A DNA stretch of 61,774 nucleotides from contig CANQGO010000009.1 in assembly GCA_947623225.1 (NCBI GenBank), forward strand, positions 1-61,774, given 5' to 3'. The DNA is from an uncultured Clostridia bacterium (GTDB lineage Bacteria > Bacillota > Clostridia > Christensenellales > CAG-314). The notes under the pieces are model-generated. The model saw nothing but the letters and a program-made list of their open reading frames with translations, was not told the DNA's origin and made no database searches. The translations under genes were made by a program, and so were the position numbers. Positions 19,637 through 28,236 of the stretch are shown one piece after another (the first letter of the stretch is position 1; each line of letters begins with the position of its first letter).

Positions 19637-22249
19637 TCAGTACAGTCTGATATCGAACAAGTTCTCGAATATACGCGCACGCGCTATGTCTATGCGGACA
19701 TTCAGTACGTCGCCGATGCTGTGCGGTTTGTCTACCTTGACATACAGCGTCTCGCCGTACAACGAGCAACGAGCATATTGCTCTGTGCCGTAGTCTATCA
19801 TCTCCTCCACCGTCACTTGGATACCGTCCTCGCCGAACGTGTAAGCGTCATGGGGTACTTCGTAACGGTAGTGGCTGAGGAACAGTTGCGCGCCCAGACC
19901 CTTGACTATCTTTTTGTTGATATCCAGCGTGGACTCGATGACGCAGCCGTTGATATATGCGGCGAATACTTTGGACTCGAACAGGATATCGTCCACAGCG
20001 GAGTTGTGCTCAGCCAGCAACGCGGCAAGCCTGTCCTTCTTGGCGATACGCGACTCTTTGTACTCTATGACCGCCGTGTCCTTCTCCGCACCCTGCGCGG
20101 TGGCGACTCTCGCCTTGGCTTGCTCGATATTGTCCGTCAACTCCTGCAACAGCGCGGCCCTGCGCTCGGCATAGCGGCGATTTTCTTCCTCCACCAGTGC
20201 GGCGGCTTCGGCTGCCTTGCTCTGCTCTATCGGGGACAACGTGCCCGCCACGCCTGCCAGATTCTTCTGTATCTCGGCGATGATGGCTCCGTATCTTTCC
20301 TCGATGAGTTTGGTTTGCTCGGCATAGCGTGCCTTGATCTGCTGTTCTTGCTCTGCGCGCTCGGCTTTCTCGCTCTCAGGCAATCCGTCGTACTCCGCCT
20401 TCTTCGCATTGTAGTCGGCTACGCGTGCCAGATATTCCTGCTTGGCTTCTTCCAACGCCTGAGCGGCCTCTGCTTTTACCTTTTTCTTGCCTTCCTTGCC
20501 CAGGCTCTCCGTGCCCAGACGGTAACTCATGTTGCCCTGTATCTCTTTACGCTTCTCGGCGTAGTCCTGCTTGATGGATACCAATACGGACGGCTGCAGC
20601 ACTACTTCGGATATCTCCGCCTGCAGTTGCCTGTTCAGCTCCGTCAGCTCCTTCTTCTTGCGCTGAGCGTAGTACTTGAGCAGTTGGTTGGTGGAACGAG
20701 TCGCATTGGCTCTGTCGAAGTACGAACCGATGAACGTATCGTATTCCGGCAACGGCGTGACTATCTGCTCGCCGCCTGCGGTCACGGATATCTTCTTGAA
20801 GTCGATACCCAGCGAGACTTTGTCCCCCGCCTGATGCTCGGTGCCGTTCAGCATGAAGAATGTACGTGTACCTATCTGCAAGTGAGTGATGCGAGTGCCC
20901 TTGATGACCTCTTCCGCCACTACCGTAGCCGTCAGGTCCTTGCCGCCTTCGTACAGTGCCGCGGTGGGTATGAGCAGCGTAGCGTCCGTCTTGCGTCCGC
21001 CCACCTGACGCGTCACAGCCTCGGGCAGTTGCACCGTCGCGCCCAGCAGCGTCATCTTGCCGCCGTCCAGTTGCACGTCGAATACGTTGTCTACCGGGAT
21101 ACGCGGAGCGATGGTCTGCTCGCTCTCGGCGTCGAAGAAGTGCGCCTTGCTCATGTCAAATGCCACATTCACTATGTCGCCGCGCTTGCTGTCATGCGTA
21201 CCGCCGTACTGCTTGACAATGAGACGCGTGCCGCTGTCCGCCAGATCGGATATCTCGGTATTCATATCGCCGTAGATGAGCGTCTCGTTGCCCAACTCTT
21301 CGAAAATGGATATCTTGATGGGTATCACGTTGTCGCTCTTGGCTACCACTTCGGGGTCTACCGACATGTGCTCGCAGCGCAGTCCGACGATGACCTTGCG
21401 GCTTCCGTCCAGATACTCGGGACGTACCTTCAGCATCTGCTCGAAGGGTACCTTGAGTATCTTGTCCACTCCGTCGAATTGTACCGATACCACGTCGCCT
21501 TCACGCTTGAGCGTCGCGTTGAAGAAGTTCATCTGCGGCGTGCCGATGAAGCCGGCGACGAATTTGTTCTCGGGGTAGTTGTACAGGTTCTGCGGAGTGT
21601 CGATCTGCTGCACGTAGCCCATGCTCATGACGACGATACGCGTACCCATCGTCATAGCCTCGACCTGGTCGTGGGTGACATAGATGAACGTCGTATTCAG
21701 TTCGTTGTGCAACTTGGCTATCTCCGCGCGCATCTCGGTACGCAGTTTCGCGTCGAGGTTGGACAGCGGCTCGTCCAGCAGGAATACCTTGGGCGTACGC
21801 AGAATGGCTCTGCCCAACGATACACGCTGACGCTGACCGCCGGACAACGCCTTCGGCTTGCGGTCGAGGTACTCTTCCAGACGCAGTATCTTGGCTGCCC
21901 ACAGCACCTTCTTGTGTATCTCCGCCTGCGGTACGTGTCTGAGACGCAGACCAAATGCCAGGTTCTCATACACCGTCATGTGCGGATACAACGCATAGTT
22001 CTGAAACACCATCGCTATGTCTCTGTCTTTGGGTTCGGTGCGGTTGACGAGATTCTCGCCTATGTACAGCTCTCCTGCCGTGATCTCTTCCAGACCCGCT
22101 ATCATTCTCAGCGTAGTGGACTTACCGCAGCCGGACGGACCTACAAAGACGATGAACTCTTTATCTTCTATCTCCATATTGAAGTCATTTACCGCTTTGA
22201 CTCCGTTTGGATACACTTTATATATGTGTCTTAAACTTAGATTGGACAT
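19637..22249 (-). CDS. MsmK/MalK-like sugar ABC transporter ATPase with a long coiled-coil extension
   Basis: An 870-residue protein, over twice the usual length of about 370. Residues 1-375 are a standard CUT1 ATPase with a TOBE domain: Walker A GPSGCGKST, signature LSGGQRQRVSLGRA, Walker B FLLDEPLSNLD, switch His in YVTHDQ. Residues about 385-505 look like a second TOBE/OB-like region. Residues about 525-750 are charged helical coiled coil rich in E, K, A and Q. Residues 760-870 end in GDVLNVRIDIARARIFEN, echoing GDIVNVAFDMSKAHFFD at 357-373. It energises the adjacent MalFG permease. The frame is continuous; the extension is unexplained, possibly regulatory. Confidence 0.92.
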   Translation of the reverse strand: MSNLSLRHIYKVYPNGVKAVNDFNMEIEDKEFIVFVGPSGCGKSTTLRMIAGLEEITAGELYIGENLVNRTEPKDRDIAMVFQNYALYPHMTVYENLAFGLRLRHVPQAEIHKKVLWAAKILRLEEYLDRKPKALSGGQRQRVSLGRAILRTPKVFLLDEPLSNLDAKLRTEMRAEIAKLHNELNTTFIYVTHDQVEAMTMGTRIVVMSMGYVQQIDTPQNLYNYPENKFVAGFIGTPQMNFFNATLKREGDVVSVQFDGVDKILKVPFEQMLKVRPEYLDGSRKVIVGLRCEHMSVDPEVVAKSDNVIPIKISIFEELGNETLIYGDMNTEISDLADSGTRLIVKQYGGTHDSKRGDIVNVAFDMSKAHFFDAESEQTIAPRIPVDNVFDVQLDGGKMTLLGATVQLPEAVTRQVGGRKTDATLLIPTAALYEGGKDLTATVVAEEVIKGTRITHLQIGTRTFFMLNGTEHQAGDKVSLGIDFKKISVTAGGEQIVTPLPEYDTFIGSYFDRANATRSTNQLLKYYAQRKKKELTELNRQLQAEISEVVLQPSVLVSIKQDYAEKRKEIQGNMSYRLGTESLGKEGKKKVKAEAAQALEEAKQEYLARVADYNAKKAEYDGLPESEKAERAEQEQQIKARYAEQTKLIEERYGAIIAEIQKNLAGVAGTLSPIEQSKAAEAAALVEEENRRYAERRAALLQELTDNIEQAKARVATAQGAEKDTAVIEYKESRIAKKDRLAALLAEHNSAVDDILFESKVFAAYINGCVIESTLDINKKIVKGLGAQLFLSHYRYEVPHDAYTFGEDGIQVTVEEMIDYGTEQYARCSLYGETLYVKVDKPHSIGDVLNVRIDIARARIFENLFDIRLY

Positions 22250-22277
22250 TTAGTTTTTCCTCCGTCAATATTTCTAA

Positions 22278-23885
22278 TTAAACTTGTTTGAGCACTGCAA
22301 AGGACATATAAGGCATGGATATCTTGTCCTTTTTCAGCTTGGGCGTTTTGTCCACCGACAACGTAGCCGCCAGTTCGAACTCGCCGTACTGCGACAGGTC
22401 CACTTCCGCATTGTTCATATGCGAGAAGTTCGCCACTATGTATACGGCGTCCGCGCCTTCGCCTTTCTTGATTATTCCCACACAGTCGTCATCGTCATAT
22501 ATCACCTCGCCGTAGTTGCGCGCTATAGCGGGGAATGCCCTCCTGAGCGCATTGGCTTTGGTGATGAACTCTATCAATGAGCCTTTCTCTTCCAGTACGT
22601 CCTGCACACTGCCCCACGGATACTTGACGCTGTCTTCCACTTCGGTAGTGCCCTGCACGGGCTTGCACCTGTATTCGTCCGCCCACGGCATGGGTTGACG
22701 CTTGTTCTCGTCGATGGTGTCCCCCGCGCTGTTGGCAAAGGTCGCCATTCCCACTTCGTCGCCGTAGTACCAGAACGTCGTTCCGCAGCTGAGTACCATG
22801 GCAGCATAGCCCATCTTGGCGTTGTTCACGCTGATATTGCTCTGCAGTATGCCCATAGCCCTCGCCGTGTCGTGATTCGCTATGAACAGTGCCGGTATGC
22901 TGCCCTCATAGATGCCTATGCGCGCCTTGTCCGTCTTGTCTATCCCCGCGAAGTACGAAAACGCTCCCGGTACCGCCGCACGTCCCGCCATGGAGATATT
23001 GTTGTCTCCGCGATATCCGTGCGTGAAGAGGAAAAAGCTGTCTATACCGCTGCTGTGATACTTGTATGCATTGGCTCCCCACGGTCCCTCGCCGACTATG
23101 TAGCAGTCCGGCTTGATGGCCTTGGCTGTCTTGTCTATCCACTCCAGACAGCGGATATTCATGTCGTCGTTGCCGCTGAAAAACTCACCCGTGGCGTCCA
23201 ACCTGAAACCGTCCACATTGTGGTCGATGAGCCAGAAACGCATCACGTCCTCGAGTTGCTTGCCCAGCTCACTGTCCGGGTCGTTCAGTACGTAGTCCCA
23301 GTTCAGATCCGGCATGCCGCTCCAGAACTGTCCCTCGTAGTACCAGCCGCTGCCTGCACTGTACCAGTGCGAGTCATCCCGCTGCGTGGAGGAAAAGTTG
23401 TAGAAGTTGTAGTACGGATCGTAAGGTCTGTTGCGTACGTGCGCCATTCGGCACTTGTCGAACCATACATTGTCCAGCGCGGTGTGGTTGATGACCAGGT
23501 CGAGTATGATGGTCATACCCCGCTTGTGACACTCCTCCACCAGCCTGTCATAGTCCTCCAGCGTGCCAAACGCCGGGTCTATGGACTTGTAGTCCACTAC
23601 GTCGTACTTGTGGTAACTCGGCGACTCGTGCACCGGCGTCAGCCATATTCCGTCGAAGTTCATGTCGGCTATGTAGTCCAACTTGTCCGTGATACCGTTC
23701 AGATCGCCTATCCCGTCGCCGTTGCTGTCGGCAAAGGAGTACGGGAATATCTGATACATTGTGCGATAGTTGTCTGTGGTCTCGCCGAACTCGGGCACCT
23801 TCTCCTTGCATGCGGCAAGCAGCCCTATGCATACGACGAGTACCAATACGATCGCTATAGTAGAAATAATCGTTTTCCGTGCCAT
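22278..23885 (-). CDS. Alpha-amylase family (GH13) lipoprotein
   Basis: A 535-residue alpha-glucan hydrolase. The signal peptide ends with lipobox LLAAC, so it is anchored outside. The GH13 conserved regions are present: YQIFPYSFADSNGDGIGDLNG, I DLVINHT, II GFRLDATGEF (nucleophile Asp), III VGEGPW (acid Glu), IV IANHDT (Asp). The GDGIGDL motif suggests an oligo-glucosidase, neopullulanase or maltogenic type rather than a classical endo-amylase; the exact specificity is not resolved. The start has an AAAGGGA site that overlaps the malG stop. Confidence 0.93.
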   Translation of the reverse strand: MARKTIISTIAIVLVLVVCIGLLAACKEKVPEFGETTDNYRTMYQIFPYSFADSNGDGIGDLNGITDKLDYIADMNFDGIWLTPVHESPSYHKYDVVDYKSIDPAFGTLEDYDRLVEECHKRGMTIILDLVINHTALDNVWFDKCRMAHVRNRPYDPYYNFYNFSSTQRDDSHWYSAGSGWYYEGQFWSGMPDLNWDYVLNDPDSELGKQLEDVMRFWLIDHNVDGFRLDATGEFFSGNDDMNIRCLEWIDKTAKAIKPDCYIVGEGPWGANAYKYHSSGIDSFFLFTHGYRGDNNISMAGRAAVPGAFSYFAGIDKTDKARIGIYEGSIPALFIANHDTARAMGILQSNISVNNAKMGYAAMVLSCGTTFWYYGDEVGMATFANSAGDTIDENKRQPMPWADEYRCKPVQGTTEVEDSVKYPWGSVQDVLEEKGSLIEFITKANALRRAFPAIARNYGEVIYDDDDCVGIIKKGEGADAVYIVANFSHMNNAEVDLSQYGEFELAATLSVDKTPKLKKDKISMPYMSFAVLKQV

Positions 23886-23889
23886 AGTA

Positions 23890-24759
23890 CTATCCCTTTA
23901 CAGAGCCTCCGGTCACGCCTGCCACGTAGAAACGCTGCATGAAGAAGAACATGATGATGGGCAGCAGGGATACTATCACACCGCCTGCGCAGAAGGTAGT
24001 GAAGTTCTCACTTATCTCCGGCAGGGTGTCCACCATCTGATACAGTCCGATCGCGGCGGTCTTGAAGTCCGTTCCTCCGCGTCCGACTATGTAGTTCGCC
24101 ATCATGTAGTCGCCCCAGGGTCCGACGAATGCACCCAGCAGCGTCTGTATGATGATGGGCTTGGACAGCGGCAGTATGATGGAGAAGAATATCTTCGCAC
24201 GGCTTGCACCGTCTATCATCGCCGCCTCATCCAGCGACCTGGATATGGTGTCGAAAAATCCCTTGGATACGTAGTAGCCCATCATGGTACCGGATATGTA
24301 TATCAGCATCAAGCCCACTATGGACATCTGCGATCCTATCATCTTCATCGCGTTGAGCAGGTAGTAGATACAGATCATACCGAGGAAGCCGGGGAACATG
24401 CCCAGTATCAGCATGAACTTCATCAATGCCTGTCTGCCCTTGAAACGCATACGACTGAGCGCGTACGCAGTCAGCAGCGTGATGAGCGTATTGATGATGG
24501 ATACCACGATGGCAATGATGAGCGTGTTCAGATACCACTTCAGAAAGTCACCCTTGAATAGGTATATGAAGTTGTTCAACGTCAGCTGCTTGGGTATGAG
24601 GTAGGTCACCATGCCCGTCGATTCGCCGCGAAATGCGCACAGGATCAGATACACAAAGGGGAATACCCAAACAATACTGATAATGACCAACAATATGTAT
24701 ATAAACGTGTCTATGATTGCATTCTTAGGACTACGTCTCGTCGTTTTCAGATATCTCAT
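23890..24759 (-). CDS. malG: Maltodextrin-type ABC transporter permease, MalG-like
   Basis: A 289-residue inner-membrane protein with six predicted helices and the ATPase-docking EAA loop EAAMIDGASRAKIFFSIILPLSKP-like segment at about 195-218. Its ATG overlaps the MalF stop by one base (TAATG), and a GGAGG site lies upstream. It pairs with MalF and the MsmK-like ATPase to import alpha-glucan oligosaccharides delivered by the binding protein. Confidence 0.93.
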   Translation of the reverse strand: MRYLKTTRRSPKNAIIDTFIYILLVIISIVWVFPFVYLILCAFRGESTGMVTYLIPKQLTLNNFIYLFKGDFLKWYLNTLIIAIVVSIINTLITLLTAYALSRMRFKGRQALMKFMLILGMFPGFLGMICIYYLLNAMKMIGSQMSIVGLMLIYISGTMMGYYVSKGFFDTISRSLDEAAMIDGASRAKIFFSIILPLSKPIIIQTLLGAFVGPWGDYMMANYIVGRGGTDFKTAAIGLYQMVDTLPEISENFTTFCAGGVIVSLLPIIMFFFMQRFYVAGVTGGSVKG

Positions 24760-26288
24760 TATTGGAAATCCTCCTCATTCTTGACGGAGCCTATTCTCGA
24801 GTATACGATCAGCGAGAAGAAGGCCACTACTATGAATATCAAAATACCCAATACCGACGCGATATCGTATTGCTGTCCGTTGACCGTCAACTTGTACAGC
24901 CAGGTTATCAACAGGTCCAGGTCTCCCGCTTGTACAGCCAGTCTGCTGTCCGCCAGTCCCGTGGATCCGCCCGTCAGAAGGAATATGATATTGAAGTTGT
25001 TGATATTGCCTACGAATGTCGTTATCAGACTCGGTCCGAGTACGAACATCATATAGGGCAACGTGATCTTCGCGAACATTTTATACGGGTTCGCACCGTC
25101 TATCTTGGCTGCCTCGTACAGGTCGTCCGGGATATTCATAAGTATACCCGTGCAGGTCAGCACCGTGTGCGGTACGCCTACCCACAGGTTGACTACCACG
25201 ATCATGAACTTGGCAAGCGGCGCACTCTTGTGCAGCCAGTCTACCGTCGGCAACCCCAGATTGTAGAGTATGGAGTTGAATATACCTGCATTGTTCAGCA
25301 TCTTGCTGACCAATAGCAACGAGATGAATTGCGGCACAGCCACGACCGTCACCAGGCAGGTACGCCACAACTTCTTCAGCTTGATGGTCTTCTTGTTGAT
25401 GAGCAACGCCACTATCATTCCGATGAAGAGATTCGTCACCGTGGCAAGTACAGCCCATTCCAGCGTCCAGCCCAGTATCTTCCAGAAGGTGTAGCTCCAC
25501 CGTCCGGCGTTCTGCGCTCCGCTCAGTCCCTTGGCTTGCCCCGTCAGCACCGCGGCGAAGTTGTCGAATCCTACCCAGGTGAATAGGTTCGCCGGCGGCA
25601 GCGTGTTGCGGTTGTAGTTGGTGAACGCCACCAGTATCATGAACATAAGCGGTACTATGGTGAATACCACCAACGTCAGGCTGGGGAACGCCAATATAGT
25701 CAGATGGAACTTGTGGTTGAGCATCTGCCCTATGTCGTCCTTGGCGGACGCCGCACGCTTGGCTATGGAGTAACCCAGCTGGTTGCTGTACGCGTTCTTG
25801 ATGGACATGACGAATACCACCGCGGTGAATACGATGACCGCTATCGTCAGCATGGAGTACAGCAGTATGCTGAATGAGTTATCGCCCATCACCAGAACGA
25901 GGTCCGTATCCGGATCGCGCTGCTGCAGCACGTCGCCCAACGTATCCAGTTTGCCCAGATACTGCGCGCCGAAGAATGTCATGAACAGTACGAATATTAT
26001 TTCATAAGCGAGGAACAAGATGCCTCTTCCTATCTGACGGTAGGCAAAGCACCCAAAGCCCCATATCAGGGCAGACAAGCGAGTCTTCCAGTTGCCATAG
26101 CGGATAGCGTCCCACAGTCCGCCGAACCAGCCGCCTATCTTGGCTCCCAGCCTTCCGAACTTGTCCGGCAGACTGCGAAACCAACGGCCTATGGCAGCGG
26201 GAATACTTGCAAAGAAAGAACAGAACTTGTACCACGCCCGTCTCGCCTTGGACATGGACAAGTATTCCAATGTAGAAATCTTTCTCAT
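24759..26288 (-). CDS. malF: Maltodextrin-type ABC transporter permease, MalF-like
   Basis: A 509-residue permease, longer than many Gram-positive MalF proteins. A basic, Trp-rich amphipathic N-terminus (about 1-75) precedes two early helices. A periplasmic-type loop follows (GDNSF and surrounding residues), then the canonical permease domain with EAA loop YEAAKIDGANPYKMFAKITLPYM. It overlaps malG by one base. Upstream is a 104-nt gap with a strong hairpin separating it from malE. Confidence 0.92.
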   Translation of the reverse strand: MRKISTLEYLSMSKARRAWYKFCSFFASIPAAIGRWFRSLPDKFGRLGAKIGGWFGGLWDAIRYGNWKTRLSALIWGFGCFAYRQIGRGILFLAYEIIFVLFMTFFGAQYLGKLDTLGDVLQQRDPDTDLVLVMGDNSFSILLYSMLTIAVIVFTAVVFVMSIKNAYSNQLGYSIAKRAASAKDDIGQMLNHKFHLTILAFPSLTLVVFTIVPLMFMILVAFTNYNRNTLPPANLFTWVGFDNFAAVLTGQAKGLSGAQNAGRWSYTFWKILGWTLEWAVLATVTNLFIGMIVALLINKKTIKLKKLWRTCLVTVVAVPQFISLLLVSKMLNNAGIFNSILYNLGLPTVDWLHKSAPLAKFMIVVVNLWVGVPHTVLTCTGILMNIPDDLYEAAKIDGANPYKMFAKITLPYMMFVLGPSLITTFVGNINNFNIIFLLTGGSTGLADSRLAVQAGDLDLLITWLYKLTVNGQQYDIASVLGILIFIVVAFFSLIVYSRIGSVKNEEDFQ

Positions 26289-26322
26289 ATATTCTCCTAA
26301 TATTTTTTTGGCTTACACTACA

Positions 26323-26350
26323 CTACCCCAAAGCAAGTGCTTTGGGGTAG
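26323..26350 (-). repeat. Perfect intergenic hairpin between malE and malF
   Basis: A 12-bp perfect stem (26323-26334 with 26339-26350) with a 4-nt AAGT loop and no following T-run on the minus strand. By analogy with the intercistronic REP hairpins of E. coli malE-malF, it may protect the malE message from 3' decay. Confidence 0.8.
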
Positions 26351-26392
26351 GTAATGACACTTGACTTTTGTCTATTACGCTCTATTGACTGA

Positions 26393-28093
26393 TTATTGAG
26401 CAGCGGACTGTATGTCAGCCTGCAACTGTCTCAGGTAACGATAGATATGAGGTACCGTGTCGAAGTTCTTGGTCGCAGACTCGCTCTTGCCGGAGATCTC
26501 CTGATACAGCGTGTTGCCGAAGTTCTGTATGGGAGTCCAGTAGTTGGCGGGTACGGAGTCCTGCGTGCGGCAGCCCAGTCCGTTACCTACGGGGTCTCCG
26601 CCGTGCTTGACTACCAATTTCATCGTGCCGGTCTCATAGCTGAGCTCGTAGTAAGTATCGCCGGCTGTGCCGGGATACTTGCATACGCGGTCGTATTGCG
26701 CATTCAGCGCGAGCAGAGCGGCGTCCTTGGCGATCTTATCGTTTGCAAGTGCTTGCTTGTTGGCGGGGCCTGCACCGGTGGAGTCGTAGCGCGCCACGGA
26801 GATCTCCGGTCCGCACAGATACTGAGCCAGCGTGTGCAACAGTTGCAGACGGTCAGCCTGTTCTTCTTGCGGAGCGTCGGTGACGAAGCTGCACTGCGGG
26901 TTGACGCCCATATGCTTGTATCCGGCGAAGTTCTTCATTGTGAACTTGAGACCGTCGTCATTTTCCAGCACGGGCAGTACCGTCGCGGCATAATCCGAAC
27001 CCCATGCCAATTGCAATTCCTTGGCCTTCCAGGTTCCGCATACGCATGCAGCCATGGGAGTAGCGAAGTGTTGCTCGTCGTTGAAGTCGGTGTAGTAGGT
27101 GATATAGTCGTTCAGGGGGGATCCGCTGCCGTCCGTGTACAGATAGTTGGCGGACAATTTGCCCGTTGCCTTGTCGGTGATGCTGTTCTTCATGCACTGC
27201 ACGGCATTCATACCGATCTGGTAGTTGTAATCATCTATGCTTGTGGCATTGTTGGGGTTGGTATATCCGAACCAGCAGTCCGCAGCACCCGTCTGCTTGC
27301 CCTGTTGGTCATACTCTACGTAGTAGTCTCCGCCCACTGCGAAGAATACGCCGCTGCCGTACCAGGAGTCACCGAGAGGCCAGGTCACTACGCCCTTGGA
27401 CCAATCGACAGACACTTCCTTCTTCTGCGTCTCTTCCTTGTATACACGCTTTCCTTTATCGTCTACGTGATCGAAGATCTTGACTTCTGCGGTGTATGTG
27501 ACCGTCTTGCCGGCTTGCTCCCGCAGTGCGGTATACAGATCTCTGAAGGTGTATCCGTCTTTCAGGTCGCCCTTGGTTCCGTCCACATTGTCCTTAGTGG
27601 CGTCCCATACGGAAGTGCCCCTGAATGCGGACTTGTTGTAGTACATATAGTAGCCGTTGTCCGCCTGCAGGGGATACGCATAGCTGCGTCCGTCTGCAAA
27701 ACGGGTCGCTTCCACAGCCGCCTCTACGCAGTTCTCTTCCGACCACTTGAGGTTGTCGCCGTTGACTACTGCCAACGCGCCCAGGTTACGCATGTTAGCC
27801 ATTTGGTCGTTTGCAAATGTGTATACGCCTGCACCGCTCTTCGGGTCGGTAGCCATAGCGTCATACGCGCCTGAGTCACCGCTGCCGGCGTACTGGAAGG
27901 TCGCGCCGTGCAACTCGCTCTTGTGTTCTTCTGCGAACTTGGCAAGGTATTCCTCGTAGATCTCTTTGTGATCATCCGGTCCCCACACAAGTATAACTGT
28001 CTTGTTGTTGCAGGCAGCCAATACGGACACTACGCCCGCCACCAGCAATACCGCAAGAACAACACACAAAATCTTTTTCCAGGTTTGTTTCAT
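26393..28093 (-). CDS. malE: Extracellular solute-binding lipoprotein, maltodextrin-binding type
   Basis: A 566-residue lipoprotein (lipobox VLAAC) of the CUT1 binding-protein family. The N-terminal strand ILVWGPDDHKEIYEEYLAKFAEEH is typical of family-1 binding proteins. Aromatic-rich segments (GYYMYYN, SWYG, YNYQIG) suit sugar stacking. It is longer than typical MalE (about 400) because of insertions in the middle. Substrate is inferred from adjacency to MalF, MalG and two GH13 enzymes. The start has a GGAG site 7-8 nt upstream. Confidence 0.88.
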   Translation of the reverse strand: MKQTWKKILCVVLAVLLVAGVVSVLAACNNKTVILVWGPDDHKEIYEEYLAKFAEEHKSELHGATFQYAGSGDSGAYDAMATDPKSGAGVYTFANDQMANMRNLGALAVVNGDNLKWSEENCVEAAVEATRFADGRSYAYPLQADNGYYMYYNKSAFRGTSVWDATKDNVDGTKGDLKDGYTFRDLYTALREQAGKTVTYTAEVKIFDHVDDKGKRVYKEETQKKEVSVDWSKGVVTWPLGDSWYGSGVFFAVGGDYYVEYDQQGKQTGAADCWFGYTNPNNATSIDDYNYQIGMNAVQCMKNSITDKATGKLSANYLYTDGSGSPLNDYITYYTDFNDEQHFATPMAACVCGTWKAKELQLAWGSDYAATVLPVLENDDGLKFTMKNFAGYKHMGVNPQCSFVTDAPQEEQADRLQLLHTLAQYLCGPEISVARYDSTGAGPANKQALANDKIAKDAALLALNAQYDRVCKYPGTAGDTYYELSYETGTMKLVVKHGGDPVGNGLGCRTQDSVPANYWTPIQNFGNTLYQEISGKSESATKNFDTVPHIYRYLRQLQADIQSAAQ

Positions 28094-28170
28094 TGTGAAT
28101 TCTCCGTTTTTTTATTTCCCATTCGGGATGATTTTTTTCGCCATATGGCGATGGTTTTCGGTGTTGTCCG

Positions 28171-28216
28171 AAAAAACAATTAGCACCGTCACGACGGAAA
28201 TTCCGCCGCGACAGTG
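28171..28216 (-). terminator. Terminator or attenuator between the starch-binding-like lipoprotein and malE
   Basis: Arms 28184-28199 and 28201-28216 form a long stem (three G-U pairs) followed on the minus strand by CTAATTGTTTTTT. No good promoter is visible between it and malE, so partial read-through may set the ratio of the first gene to the transporter genes. Confidence 0.75.
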
Positions 28217-28236
28217 TTAATCTTAAGTGTTATTGC

